Shown here: in pieces, positions 21,673 through 28,192 of the stretch
Position numbering within the stretch: position 1 is the first letter of the stretch
How the letters are laid out: every line of letters begins with the position of its first letter
NCBI GenBank assembly: GCA_035519355.1
Contig: DATIWM010000283.1
Coordinates: 1 to 28,192, forward strand
DNA: 28,192 nucleotides
Reading direction: 5' to 3'
Source of the DNA: DAOMFB01 sp035519355
GTDB lineage: Bacteria > Acidobacteriota > Thermoanaerobaculia > UBA5066
Notes under the pieces: generated by a model
Told to the model about the DNA's origin: nothing
The model's input: the letters and a program-made list of their open reading frames with translations, nothing else
Database searches by the model: none
Program-made: the position numbers and the translations under genes

Positions 21673-21700
21673 AGTATCGGTCGGCGGCGCGGCGGGTCAA
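21673..21700 (-). promoter_or_regulatory. Promoter of the acyltransferase gene
   Basis: A minus strand TTGACC (21695-21700), a 16-bp spacer and GATACT (21673-21678) end 6 nt before the GTG start. This is among the best -35/-10 pairs in the window. Confidence 0.6.
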
Positions 21701-21820
21701 GCCGCGGGGCGAGAATGTCACGACGGGCCACGGGAATCGTCTCGTCGCCGCACCATCCGCGGATCGGTTCGGAAGTCGGGCAACGGCACCCGGCCGTCGG
21801 GTCGAGAGCTTGGTCCTCGT

Positions 21821-21826
21821 TAAGAT
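21821..21826 (+). promoter_or_regulatory. Possible -10 element for the membrane glycosyltransferase-like gene
   Basis: TAAGAT is the most -10-like hexamer upstream of the membrane protein gene. The rest of 21667-21850, between the two divergent genes, shows only these promoters and no gene. Confidence 0.35.
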
Positions 21827-21852
21827 AACGGCGGTTCGGGGGAGTCTGGGCC

Positions 21853-23640
21853 ATAAGCGACGACCTTTCCCCACGCGGTCCTGCGGGCGGATACCGGCGG
21901 GCTCTTCTCGTCCTCTGCCCGCACGTCGTCCTTCTTGTCCTCCTCGTGGCGACGTGGAAACGGTGGATCCTCCCATTCGCCGACTCGCCGCGAGAGCTGC
22001 TGACGGCGCTCCGCCTCGCTGAGGGGGAGGTCCTCTATCGCGACGTAACGTACCCGTACGGTCCGGTCGCGCCCTACCTGGATGCACTGATCCTGCGGAT
22101 CTTCGGAAAGACGGTCGAGGCGCTCGTCTTCTGGCGGGTCCTACTTTCGTTTCTCGCGGCCGAGGCAATCCGCCGACTCGCGAGTCGACTTCTCGCCCCG
22201 CTGTCGGGGCCTCCCCGCGAAACGGGATCGGCCGCCATAGCCGGCCTTGTCGTGGCCGCCTGCTTCTTCCAGGGGCAGGGAGGTACGTATCCGTTCCCGT
22301 ACAGCGTCGCCGCGCTGGTCGGAACCGCCGGGATCTGGTGGGCGGTCGAGCTCGCCCTTGGCGCCGGAAGCCACGGACGGACGCTCGCAGCCGGAGCCGT
22401 TGTGGGACTCGCCGCGGCCTCGAAGATCGAGTACACCATGGCGGCCGTCGGCCCGCTCCTTGCCCTTTTCCTTCGACGGCCTCGGCGGGAAGCTCTCGGC
22501 GCCTCGGCCCTGGCCCTTGCAATTCCGGCCGCCGCGTACCTTCTTCCTTTCACGGTACTTTCCGTCGAGCACCTGGCCGTCTATGGGCCCCTGATCGCCG
22601 GCAGAACCCCGATCGAGTGGAAGACGTTTTACGCCGAGGTCTTCTGGGGCGGAACGGCGAGGGAATTCGTCTCGGGAAGCTTCCTCGGAATTCTCTGGCC
22701 GTCCGGAGTTCTCTTCGGAGCGGCCGGACTTGCCGGTCATGTAACAGGCTCGATCGGCCCCAGCCTTCGAAAATGGCTGACCGGGCTCTTCTTCGGACTC
22801 GGCGCGCTGGCCGCTTGGCGCGCACCGGGCGCCTCGGAGCTGCACGTCCTCATGCCCCTCGGAATCGTCGCGTTCGGAATCGACTTCGTTCGCTTCCTTC
22901 GGAACGGGGCCGGGAGGTACGCGCGCTCTGGGGAGGTCGCGTGCCTCGCCGTCGGGCTTGCGATGCTGCCGGCCGTTCTCCGCCAACCATTCTTCTTTCT
23001 TGTGAATGTTTACGCCGCCTTCTCGGCGCCGCTGGCGATGACGGTCGCCATCGCGTTTCTCCTTCGCCGCGCCCGTCAGGCGGCGATTGTGGCCGCTTTC
23101 GTTGCGGGAATTGCGGGGGCGCAGATGCTGTCGCGCGTCGAGTACTTCCGGGCGGGGCCATGGAGCGCTGTCTCGTTTCCGCGAGGGTCGATCGTTCTGA
23201 GGGAGTGGGACGCGAGGCTTCTGACAGCCCTCGTGGACGCCGTCGAGCGGACGACGCCACGGGACTCCTACGTCGCCGGATTTCCAGAAGGCGGGCTCGT
23301 CCTGTTCCTGACGGGTCGGCGCTCCCCGTTCCGGGACACGCAGTTCCTTCAGGGCGTTCAGAACGGTCTTGCCGAGGCGCAGATGATCGACGCCCTGCGA
23401 ACGAAAGACGTCCGCGCCGCTTTCGTCGTCGAAGCCCCGACGTTTCTCGCGGGCCCCCTCCCATTCGGTGAGGGGTACCTGACGTCATTTCGGGCCGAGC
23501 TGGACCGGCGGTTTCTCCCCGTCGCCCGGTTCGGCCCGAGGACTCCTGGCGAGCGATGGGGTCCGCGCAACGCATCCGCCGTCTTCTTTCTCCCGACCCG
23601 TGACGCGGGAACGATCCCCGAGCAACGGTTCCCGCCCTGA
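21853..23640 (+). CDS. Polytopic membrane protein, probable GT-C-type glycosyltransferase
   Basis: A protein of about 565-595 residues with roughly ten hydrophobic helices, a Tyr/Pro-rich loop YRDVTYPYGPVAPYLDA after the first helix, and a soluble C-terminal domain of about 170 residues. The layout resembles GT39/ArnT-like (GT-C) enzymes that use polyprenyl-linked sugars, with the aspartate in the first periplasmic loop as a typical catalytic acid; this is family-level inference. The first usual start codon is GTG at 21946, which would cut off the first hydrophobic helix (ALLVLCPHVVLLVLLVATW). The frame stays open back to 21829 with no ATG, GTG or TTG; the only candidate further upstream is ATA at 21853 behind GGGGGAG. 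The start given is therefore tentative. GC content and codon choice look less extreme than in neighbours, which may indicate transfer. Confidence 0.7.
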   Translation: MSDDLSPRGPAGGYRRALLVLCPHVVLLVLLVATWKRWILPFADSPRELLTALRLAEGEVLYRDVTYPYGPVAPYLDALILRIFGKTVEALVFWRVLLSFLAAEAIRRLASRLLAPLSGPPRETGSAAIAGLVVAACFFQGQGGTYPFPYSVAALVGTAGIWWAVELALGAGSHGRTLAAGAVVGLAAASKIEYTMAAVGPLLALFLRRPRREALGASALALAIPAAAYLLPFTVLSVEHLAVYGPLIAGRTPIEWKTFYAEVFWGGTAREFVSGSFLGILWPSGVLFGAAGLAGHVTGSIGPSLRKWLTGLFFGLGALAAWRAPGASELHVLMPLGIVAFGIDFVRFLRNGAGRYARSGEVACLAVGLAMLPAVLRQPFFFLVNVYAAFSAPLAMTVAIAFLLRRARQAAIVAAFVAGIAGAQMLSRVEYFRAGPWSAVSFPRGSIVLREWDARLLTALVDAVERTTPRDSYVAGFPEGGLVLFLTGRRSPFRDTQFLQGVQNGLAEAQMIDALRTKDVRAAFVVEAPTFLAGPLPFGEGYLTSFRAELDRRFLPVARFGPRTPGERWGPRNASAVFFLPTRDAGTIPEQRFPP

Positions 23641-23749
23641 CCCCGTCCTGGTCGAAGTGAATCCGGGAAGCGGCCTGATTCCATTGACTCAGGGCGTGCC
23701 GGAAACGGCGGTCTTGTGGTTAACATGACGATCCCGCGAAGGAGGCGCC

Positions 23750-24766
23750 ATGCGCAGGCCCGTCGTCCTGATCACGGGGGCAAGCGGCGAGATCGGCCAC
23801 GGGCTGATCACCGCCCTCTCCGAAGACGGCTCCCGTCCCATTCTCACCCTCGACCTGAAGCCCCTCGAGGGGGAGCTCGCCGGGCGCGTCGAGCGGCAGT
23901 ACGTCGGCTCGGTCCTCGAGAGGAACCTTCTCGAGCGGATCCTCTCCGAATACGAGATCGACCTGATCTTCCACCTCGCGGCCCTCCTCTCGACGCGCGG
24001 CGAGTTCACGCCGGTGACGGCCCACCAGGTGAACGTCGAGGGGATGATCTTCATGCTCGAGTTCGCGCAGGCCGAGCGTGTCTCGCACGGGCGACCGGTG
24101 ACGTTCCTCTACCCCTCGTCCGTCGCCGCGTTCGGGCTCCCCGACCTGTCGGTGAAGGCGCGTTCCGGCAAGGTCAAGGAGGACGAGTACAACCAGCCGG
24201 CGACGATGTACGGCTGCAACAAGCTCTACTGCGAGCAGCTCGGGCGCTACTACTCGGAGCGCTACAAGCAGCTTTCGGCCGAGGCGGTCTCGCGGATCGA
24301 CTTCCGCTGCGTCCGCTTCCCCGGCCTCATTTCGGCCGTGACGATCCCGTCGGGCGGCACGTCCGACTTCGCTCCGGAGATGATCCACGCGGCCGCGCAG
24401 GGGAAGCCGTACAACTGCTTCGTCCGCCCCGACACGCGGATCCCCTTCATGGCGATGCCGGACGGCGTCGAAGCCCTTCTGAAGCTCGCCGCGGTCTCCG
24501 GCGATCACCTGACGCGGCGGGTCTACAACGTCGGGGCCTTCAGCCCGTCGGCCGCGGAGATCCGCGACCTCGTCGTCAACGCTTTTCCCGGCGCGGCCAT
24601 CTCGTTCGTCCCCGACCTGAAGCGGCAGGGGATCGTCGACTCGTGGCCGGCCGAGGTGGACGACTCGGCGGCGCGGAAGGACTGGGGATTCGCGCCGAAG
24701 TACGACCTGAAGCACGCCTTCAGCGACTACCTGCTTCCGGCAATCCGCGCCCGCTACGGACGATAG
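23750..24766 (+). CDS. SDR-type L-threonine 3-dehydrogenase/NAD-dependent epimerase
   Basis: A 338-residue extended short-chain dehydrogenase. It has an NAD-binding TGASGEIG (9-16) and active-site Tyr154/Lys158 in MYGCNK with SS at 123-124. The segments RFPGLISAVTIPSGGTSDFAPEM, TRIPFMAMPDGVEAL and VDSWPAEVDDSAARKDWGF closely resemble SDR-type threonine dehydrogenases, which oxidise L-threonine to 2-amino-3-ketobutyrate, rather than UDP-galactose epimerases. The ketobutyrate-CoA ligase (kbl) usually paired with it is not in the window. The start ATG has AAGGAGGCG directly upstream. It is convergent with the aldolase gene with a 3-bp gap. Confidence 0.85.
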   Translation: MRRPVVLITGASGEIGHGLITALSEDGSRPILTLDLKPLEGELAGRVERQYVGSVLERNLLERILSEYEIDLIFHLAALLSTRGEFTPVTAHQVNVEGMIFMLEFAQAERVSHGRPVTFLYPSSVAAFGLPDLSVKARSGKVKEDEYNQPATMYGCNKLYCEQLGRYYSERYKQLSAEAVSRIDFRCVRFPGLISAVTIPSGGTSDFAPEMIHAAAQGKPYNCFVRPDTRIPFMAMPDGVEALLKLAAVSGDHLTRRVYNVGAFSPSAAEIRDLVVNAFPGAAISFVPDLKRQGIVDSWPAEVDDSAARKDWGFAPKYDLKHAFSDYLLPAIRARYGR

Positions 24767-24769
24767 TCG

Positions 24770-26137
24770 TCAGTCGCCGGCGCTGTCGTCGCGGACGAAG
24801 CCGTGGGTGGCGGCAGTCGCCTGCAGCTCGACCGGCCGGACGAAGCGGGCAACGGAGTTCTTCGTCCCCTGAACGCGGAGTTTCCCGAAGAGGAACTCGA
24901 ATTTCCTTTCGAGGGCGACGCCGATCTCGTGCCGGGCGGCCTCGGGGAGCTCCCAGGCGGCCTTCTTGAACGGTCCGATCGCCTTTTTCCGCGACTTGTA
25001 GAGGAACTGCTCCTCGGTGTCCTTCTCCTTCCGCTCGTCGGCCGCGTGCGCCCGGATCCAGGCGTACATCTCGTCCTTCAGCGCCTTCGGGAACGCGGCG
25101 TGCTCGTAGACCATGTTCTGGAACTCGGTGGCGAGGTGGACCTCGCAGGCGCCGTGGTTCGGGAACTCGTGGAACATCTCGGCCGGAAGGGTCGAGGCGC
25201 CGTGCTGGACGGCGCCGGCGAGGCCGAACTCGGTCCGGGCGATCTTCGAGATCGCCTGCATCGCGTCGAAGTCGATGCTGACCCTGGCGACGGTCCCGTC
25301 GGGCAGGACGACGCCGCCGTGCGAAGTGCCGGTGTTGATGGAGATCTTCGAGACGCCGGTCATCCCCGGGGGCAGGGCCGCCCGGTACCCGTTCATGTAG
25401 GCGCGGAACTCCTCGGGGGAGGAGACGCCCTTCCCGACTTCCCCGATCTCACCGCCGACCGACACCGTGATCCCCTTCGGCTCGCGCGCGCGGATTCTCT
25501 TCGTGAAGTGCGCGGCGCTCTCGAAGTTCTTCCGCTGCTCTTCCGTGACGTTCGGCCGGCCGAGCTCGACGAGCGTCGACGTATCGATGTCGATGTTGCA
25601 GAAGCCGGCGGCGAGCGACTCGTCGATGAGCATTTCGATCGCCGTCATCTCCGGCTTCGGGTCGACGGCGAACTTCTTCGCGTTGACCTGGAAGTGGTCG
25701 CCCTGGAGGAAGACGGGCCCTTCGTGCCCTTCCTTGATCGCGGCGGCGAGCATGACGGCCGAGTACTCGGCGGGACGCTGATCGGTATAGCCCATCTCGC
25801 TCCGGGCGATCTCGAGGAGAAAGGCGCCGACGTCGTGCCTCTTCGCGGCACGAAAGATCGCCCGGGCCGTGTCGTAGGCCAGCATCCGGACGTTGATGGC
25901 GGGCGCCGTGAACCCTCCCGTCTCGCCGCGACCGACGGCCATGTAGAGGTCGTGGATCGAGGCCGGAAGGATGCCGAGCGCCGCGGCGGACCTCCGGATC
26001 GCCCGTCGAGCCTCGTCCCGTTTCTTCACATCGGTCTCGAAAACGGCCCAGTGGACGAGCGCGTCGATTCCCATGGAGCGGAAGGAAGCCGGATCGCGCC
26101 GGGCGTCTTCCACGATCTTGTCTTCGAAGCTGCTCAT
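24770..26137 (-). CDS. Class II fructose-bisphosphate/tagatose-type aldolase family protein
   Basis: A 455-residue protein, longer than typical class II aldolases (about 290-360). The TIM-barrel metal ligands appear in order: QGDHFQVN (His148), SVGGEIGEVG (Glu230), NTGTSHGG (His273) and QHGASTLP (His312). ISINTGTSHGG replaces the usual KINIGTD phosphate site, and a helical C-terminal extension (about 350-455) is extra. The metal site suggests a retro-aldol enzyme, but the substrate may differ from fructose 1,6-bisphosphate. The ATG at 26137 is supported by GGGAGGAG about 5 nt upstream and a TAGAAT -10. It follows the 3-hydroxyisobutyrate dehydrogenase-like gene by 40 bp on the same strand. 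Confidence 0.82.
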   Translation of the reverse strand: MSSFEDKIVEDARRDPASFRSMGIDALVHWAVFETDVKKRDEARRAIRRSAAALGILPASIHDLYMAVGRGETGGFTAPAINVRMLAYDTARAIFRAAKRHDVGAFLLEIARSEMGYTDQRPAEYSAVMLAAAIKEGHEGPVFLQGDHFQVNAKKFAVDPKPEMTAIEMLIDESLAAGFCNIDIDTSTLVELGRPNVTEEQRKNFESAAHFTKRIRAREPKGITVSVGGEIGEVGKGVSSPEEFRAYMNGYRAALPPGMTGVSKISINTGTSHGGVVLPDGTVARVSIDFDAMQAISKIARTEFGLAGAVQHGASTLPAEMFHEFPNHGACEVHLATEFQNMVYEHAAFPKALKDEMYAWIRAHAADERKEKDTEEQFLYKSRKKAIGPFKKAAWELPEAARHEIGVALERKFEFLFGKLRVQGTKNSVARFVRPVELQATAATHGFVRDDSAGD

Positions 26138-26163
26138 GTGGCTCCTCCCGCTCTTTCCGCGCG

Positions 26164-26169
26164 ATTCTA
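26164..26169 (-). promoter_or_regulatory. -10 element of the aldolase gene
   Basis: TAGAAT on the minus strand, 26 nt before the ATG, leaves room for a conventional leader with GGGAGGAG; it contrasts with the leaderless promoter just upstream. Confidence 0.4.
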
Positions 26170-26177
26170 GCGAGGCC

Positions 26178-27071
26178 TCAGAACGCCGGAGTCTTTTTCC
26201 CGGGCGCGCCGGCCGAGGTGGCGAACGGGATGACGGCCGACATGTCCCTGTTCCCGAGACCGGCCGCCTCTGCCCGCGCGAAGACGTCCCGGGCCGCGGC
26301 GACCAGAGGACAGAAGGCGTCCCCGCCGCCGCTCTCGACCGCGATCCGGAGGTCCTTCTGCATCAGGGCGAGGCGGAACGCCACGGCGTCCGGGTCGTGA
26401 CGGAGGAACTCCCATTTCGTCCGGACGTAGGGGGCCAGGGCGGGAACGGCCAGAAGCCACGCCGTCGCCTGCTCGCCGTCCAGTCCCAGGCGTCTCGCCA
26501 GGCCGAGCGCCTCGCCGAAGGCGGCGAGGCCGACGCCGAAGAGAAGGTTGTTGACGAGCTTCATGGCCGACCCCTGTCCCACGGGGCCGAAGCGGATCGT
26601 CGTCTTCGCCACGGCGTCGAGGACGGGACGCGCCTGCTCGAGGGTCTCCGGATCTCCACCCGCGAGAAGCGTGAGCGTCCCGTCGGCCGCCGGCCCGACG
26701 CTTCCCGCCACGGGGACGTCGCAGAAGGCAGCGCCCCGTCCGTTGGCCATCGCGGCGAAGCGGCGCGAGGCATACGGCGTGACCGTCGAGAAGTCGAGCC
26801 AGACCGTCCCAGGGGAAATTCCGGCGAGAAGCCCGTCGGCTCCTCCCGCCGTGGCCTCGACCGCCGCGGGGTCGGTGAGCATCGTGCAGACGATCTCCGC
26901 GCCGGCAGCCGCCTCCCGGGGCGTGGCGGCGGCGACGGCCCCGTCGAGAGTGAGGGCCTTCGCCCTCTCCTGGGTCCGGTTCCAGACGCGGAGCGGAAAG
27001 CCCTTCCGGAGGATGTTGCGCGCCATCGGGCGCCCCATGGCGCCGAGGCCGAGAAATGCGACGGTCATCAT
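26178..27071 (-). CDS. 3-hydroxyisobutyrate dehydrogenase-family oxidoreductase
   Basis: A 297-residue beta-hydroxyacid dehydrogenase. The N-terminal Rossmann domain begins with AFLGLGAMGRPMARN (GxGxMG), the substrate loop is DVPVAGSVGPAADGTLTLLAGG (S124), and the catalytic Lys171 lies in GQGSAMKLVNNL. Relatives include MmsB (valine catabolism), GarR/tartronate semialdehyde reductase and glyoxylate/succinic semialdehyde reductases; the specificity cannot be read here. A divergent glcD-like glycolate oxidase makes a glyoxylate or tartronate semialdehyde substrate attractive (inference). Two tandem ATGs (27071, 27068) are possible; the first is exactly 6 nt from the palindromic -10. The aldolase gene is downstream on the same strand. 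Confidence 0.88.
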   Translation of the reverse strand: MMTVAFLGLGAMGRPMARNILRKGFPLRVWNRTQERAKALTLDGAVAAATPREAAAGAEIVCTMLTDPAAVEATAGGADGLLAGISPGTVWLDFSTVTPYASRRFAAMANGRGAAFCDVPVAGSVGPAADGTLTLLAGGDPETLEQARPVLDAVAKTTIRFGPVGQGSAMKLVNNLLFGVGLAAFGEALGLARRLGLDGEQATAWLLAVPALAPYVRTKWEFLRHDPDAVAFRLALMQKDLRIAVESGGGDAFCPLVAAARDVFARAEAAGLGNRDMSAVIPFATSAGAPGKKTPAF

Positions 27072-27076
27072 GCCGG

Positions 27077-27088
27077 GATCTTAAGATC
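27077..27088. promoter_or_regulatory. Palindromic bidirectional -10 between two divergent genes
   Basis: GATCTTAAGATC is a perfect 12-bp palindrome. It presents TAAGAT on the plus strand (27082-27087) and on the minus strand (27078-27083), each ending exactly 6 nt before a start codon: GTG of the FAD oxidase and ATG of the dehydrogenase. No -35 is evident on either side. Confidence 0.6.
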
Positions 27089-27093
27089 CGTCC

Positions 27094-28192
27094 GTGATCC
27101 GGCGCGGTCTGACCCCTGAGGAGCTCTCGTCCCTTGAAGAGGTGGTGGGGGGGGCGCACGTCGTGACGGCCGCGGACGAGTTGACGTCCTACACGAAGGA
27201 CTGGACGCGCGACCTCGTTCACGCGCCTGCCGCCGTCGTGAAGCCGAGGACGACGGAGGAGGTTTCGCGGCTCCTCGGCTTCTGCGACGGGCGCCGGATT
27301 CCGGTGACGCCGCAGGGGGGCCGCACCGGAATGTCGGGGGGCGCGCTCGCGGTCCACGGGGGGGTCGCCCTCTCGCTCGAACGGATGAACACGATCCGCG
27401 AGATCGACACCGCGAACTTCGTGGCGGTCGCCGAGGCGGGCGTCGTCACGCAGACGCTCCAGGAGGCCGTCGAGGAGAAAGGGCTCTTCTACCCGCCGGA
27501 CCCCTCCTCGCGCGGCTCGTGCCTCGTGGGCGGCAACGTGGCCGAGAACGCCGGAGGACCGCACGCGGCCAAGTACGGCGTGACGGGAAAGTGGGTCCTG
27601 GGGCTGGAGGCGGTCTTCGCGGACGGGCGCGTCACCGTGACCGGCGGGAAGACGCGCAAGGACGTCGCCGGGTACGACCTGACCTCGCTCCTCGTCGGGA
27701 GCGAGGGGACGCTCGCCGTCGTGACGGCCGCCTGGCTCCGCCTCATCACGAAGCCGGCCGCCTTCTCCACCGTCCTCGCCCCCTTCGGCTCGCTCGAGGA
27801 GGCCGCCCGCGGCGTCGTGGAGATCCACCGCGCGGGGCTGGTCCCGTCCGCCTGCGAGGTGATCGACCGCCCCTCGGTCGAGGCGTCCTCGCGGAAGAAA
27901 GGGGTCGGCGTGCCGTTCCCGGCGGCCGAGGCGCGGATCCTCCTCGACTTCGACGGCGGGTCCGACGAGGAGGTGGAGCGGGACGTGACGCGGGCGGGGG
28001 AGATCCTCCTCGAACACGGCGCCCTCGACGTCGCCCTCGCGACGGACGAGGCGAAACGGCGGACACTCTGGGAGGTCCGCCGCGGCATCGCCGAAGCGAT
28101 CCACGACCTCGGCGTCTCGATCGAGCTCGACGTGGCCGTGCCGCGGAGCGAGCTCGTGGCGCTCGTCGAAGGCGTCCGCCGGATCGCGACGG
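27094..28192 (+). CDS. glcD: Glycolate oxidase subunit GlcD-like FAD-linked oxidase (partial)
   Basis: The frame stays open from GTG at 27094 to the window end (366 codons), so the 3' part is missing; full GlcD proteins have about 460-500 residues. The VAO-type FAD-binding domain is clear: VKPRTTEEVSRLL, VTPQGGRTGMSGGA (FAD-pyrophosphate loop), FYPPDPSSRGSCLVGGNVAENAGGPHAAKYG and LLVGSEGTLAVVT. The following FAD-oxidase C-terminal domain begins about residue 225. Such enzymes oxidise glycolate or D-lactate to the 2-oxo acid. The start is chosen from the palindromic -10 6 nt upstream; there is no room for a Shine-Dalgarno. It shares a divergent promoter with the beta-hydroxyacid dehydrogenase. 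Whether glcE and glcF follow lies outside the window. Confidence 0.9.
   Translation, partial: MIRRGLTPEELSSLEEVVGGAHVVTAADELTSYTKDWTRDLVHAPAAVVKPRTTEEVSRLLGFCDGRRIPVTPQGGRTGMSGGALAVHGGVALSLERMNTIREIDTANFVAVAEAGVVTQTLQEAVEEKGLFYPPDPSSRGSCLVGGNVAENAGGPHAAKYGVTGKWVLGLEAVFADGRVTVTGGKTRKDVAGYDLTSLLVGSEGTLAVVTAAWLRLITKPAAFSTVLAPFGSLEEAARGVVEIHRAGLVPSACEVIDRPSVEASSRKKGVGVPFPAAEARILLDFDGGSDEEVERDVTRAGEILLEHGALDVALATDEAKRRTLWEVRRGIAEAIHDLGVSIELDVAVPRSELVALVEGVRRIAT

Noticed and set aside
1..28192. CRISPR array, transposase, prophage, toxin-antitoxin or tRNA genes
   Set aside because: Scanning both strands showed no regular spaced repeats, transposase or integrase motifs, or tRNA cloverleaf signatures.

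Overview
The window comes from a very GC-rich, Gram-negative bacterium. An LpxL/HtrB-type lipid A acyltransferase, murF and CsgG- and MauE-family envelope proteins support a diderm; Hanks-type Ser/Thr kinases with TPR or proline-rich tails are common in Acidobacteriota, Myxococcota and related soil or sediment lineages. Acidobacteriota is my best guess from this style of gene content, but no rRNA or marker gene here proves it. I see no phage, transposase, CRISPR array or recognisable defence island: this is a chromosomal segment of about 26 protein genes, plus one candidate small protein and one candidate structured RNA.

Layout. 94-2496 (+) is a Ser/Thr kinase-TPR protein, tail-to-tail with a COG4947-like esterase (2489-3193, -). 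The esterase is divergent from an ATP-grasp ligase (3263-4219, +) that overlaps murF (4216-5670, +). Then come a secreted DUF442-type phosphatase and purE (-), an orphan ATP-grasp-like protein (6790-8010, +), a KAS III (fabH-like) and an Smr-domain protein (-), and a secreted CsgG-family protein (+). From 10456 to 17365 the minus strand carries a membrane Ser/Thr kinase, a multi-GAF protein with a degenerate GGDEF domain, a MauE/DoxX membrane protein, a membrane-anchored rhodanese, a PerR-type regulator and signal peptidase I. queF (+) is followed by a hairpin-rich stretch without a large gene (17825-18165), read here as a candidate ncRNA. Then come a degenerate metallo-beta-lactamase, a gamma-Glu-GABA hydrolase/crotonase fusion and an LpxL-type acyltransferase (-), a large membrane glycosyltransferase-like protein and a threonine 3-dehydrogenase (+), a class II aldolase-like protein and a 3-hydroxyisobutyrate dehydrogenase-like protein (-), and finally a glcD-type FAD oxidase cut by the window edge.

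How genes work together. Most transcription units hold one to four genes, with few long operons. Coupled pairs (overlapping stop and start) are ATP-grasp/murF, rhodanese/MauE/GAF protein and fusion/metallo-beta-lactamase. The esterase-ATP-grasp pair and the redox group rhodanese-MauE next to perR look functionally linked by inference.

A recurring theme is promoter architecture. At least eleven genes have a TANNCT/TAAGAT-like -10 hexamer ending only 6-10 nt before the start codon, as expected for leaderless mRNAs. At 27077-27088 one perfect 12-bp palindrome gives both strands a -10 placed exactly 6 nt from each of two divergent start codons. Convergent genes are packed almost without spacers, and inverted repeats lie over their stop codons.
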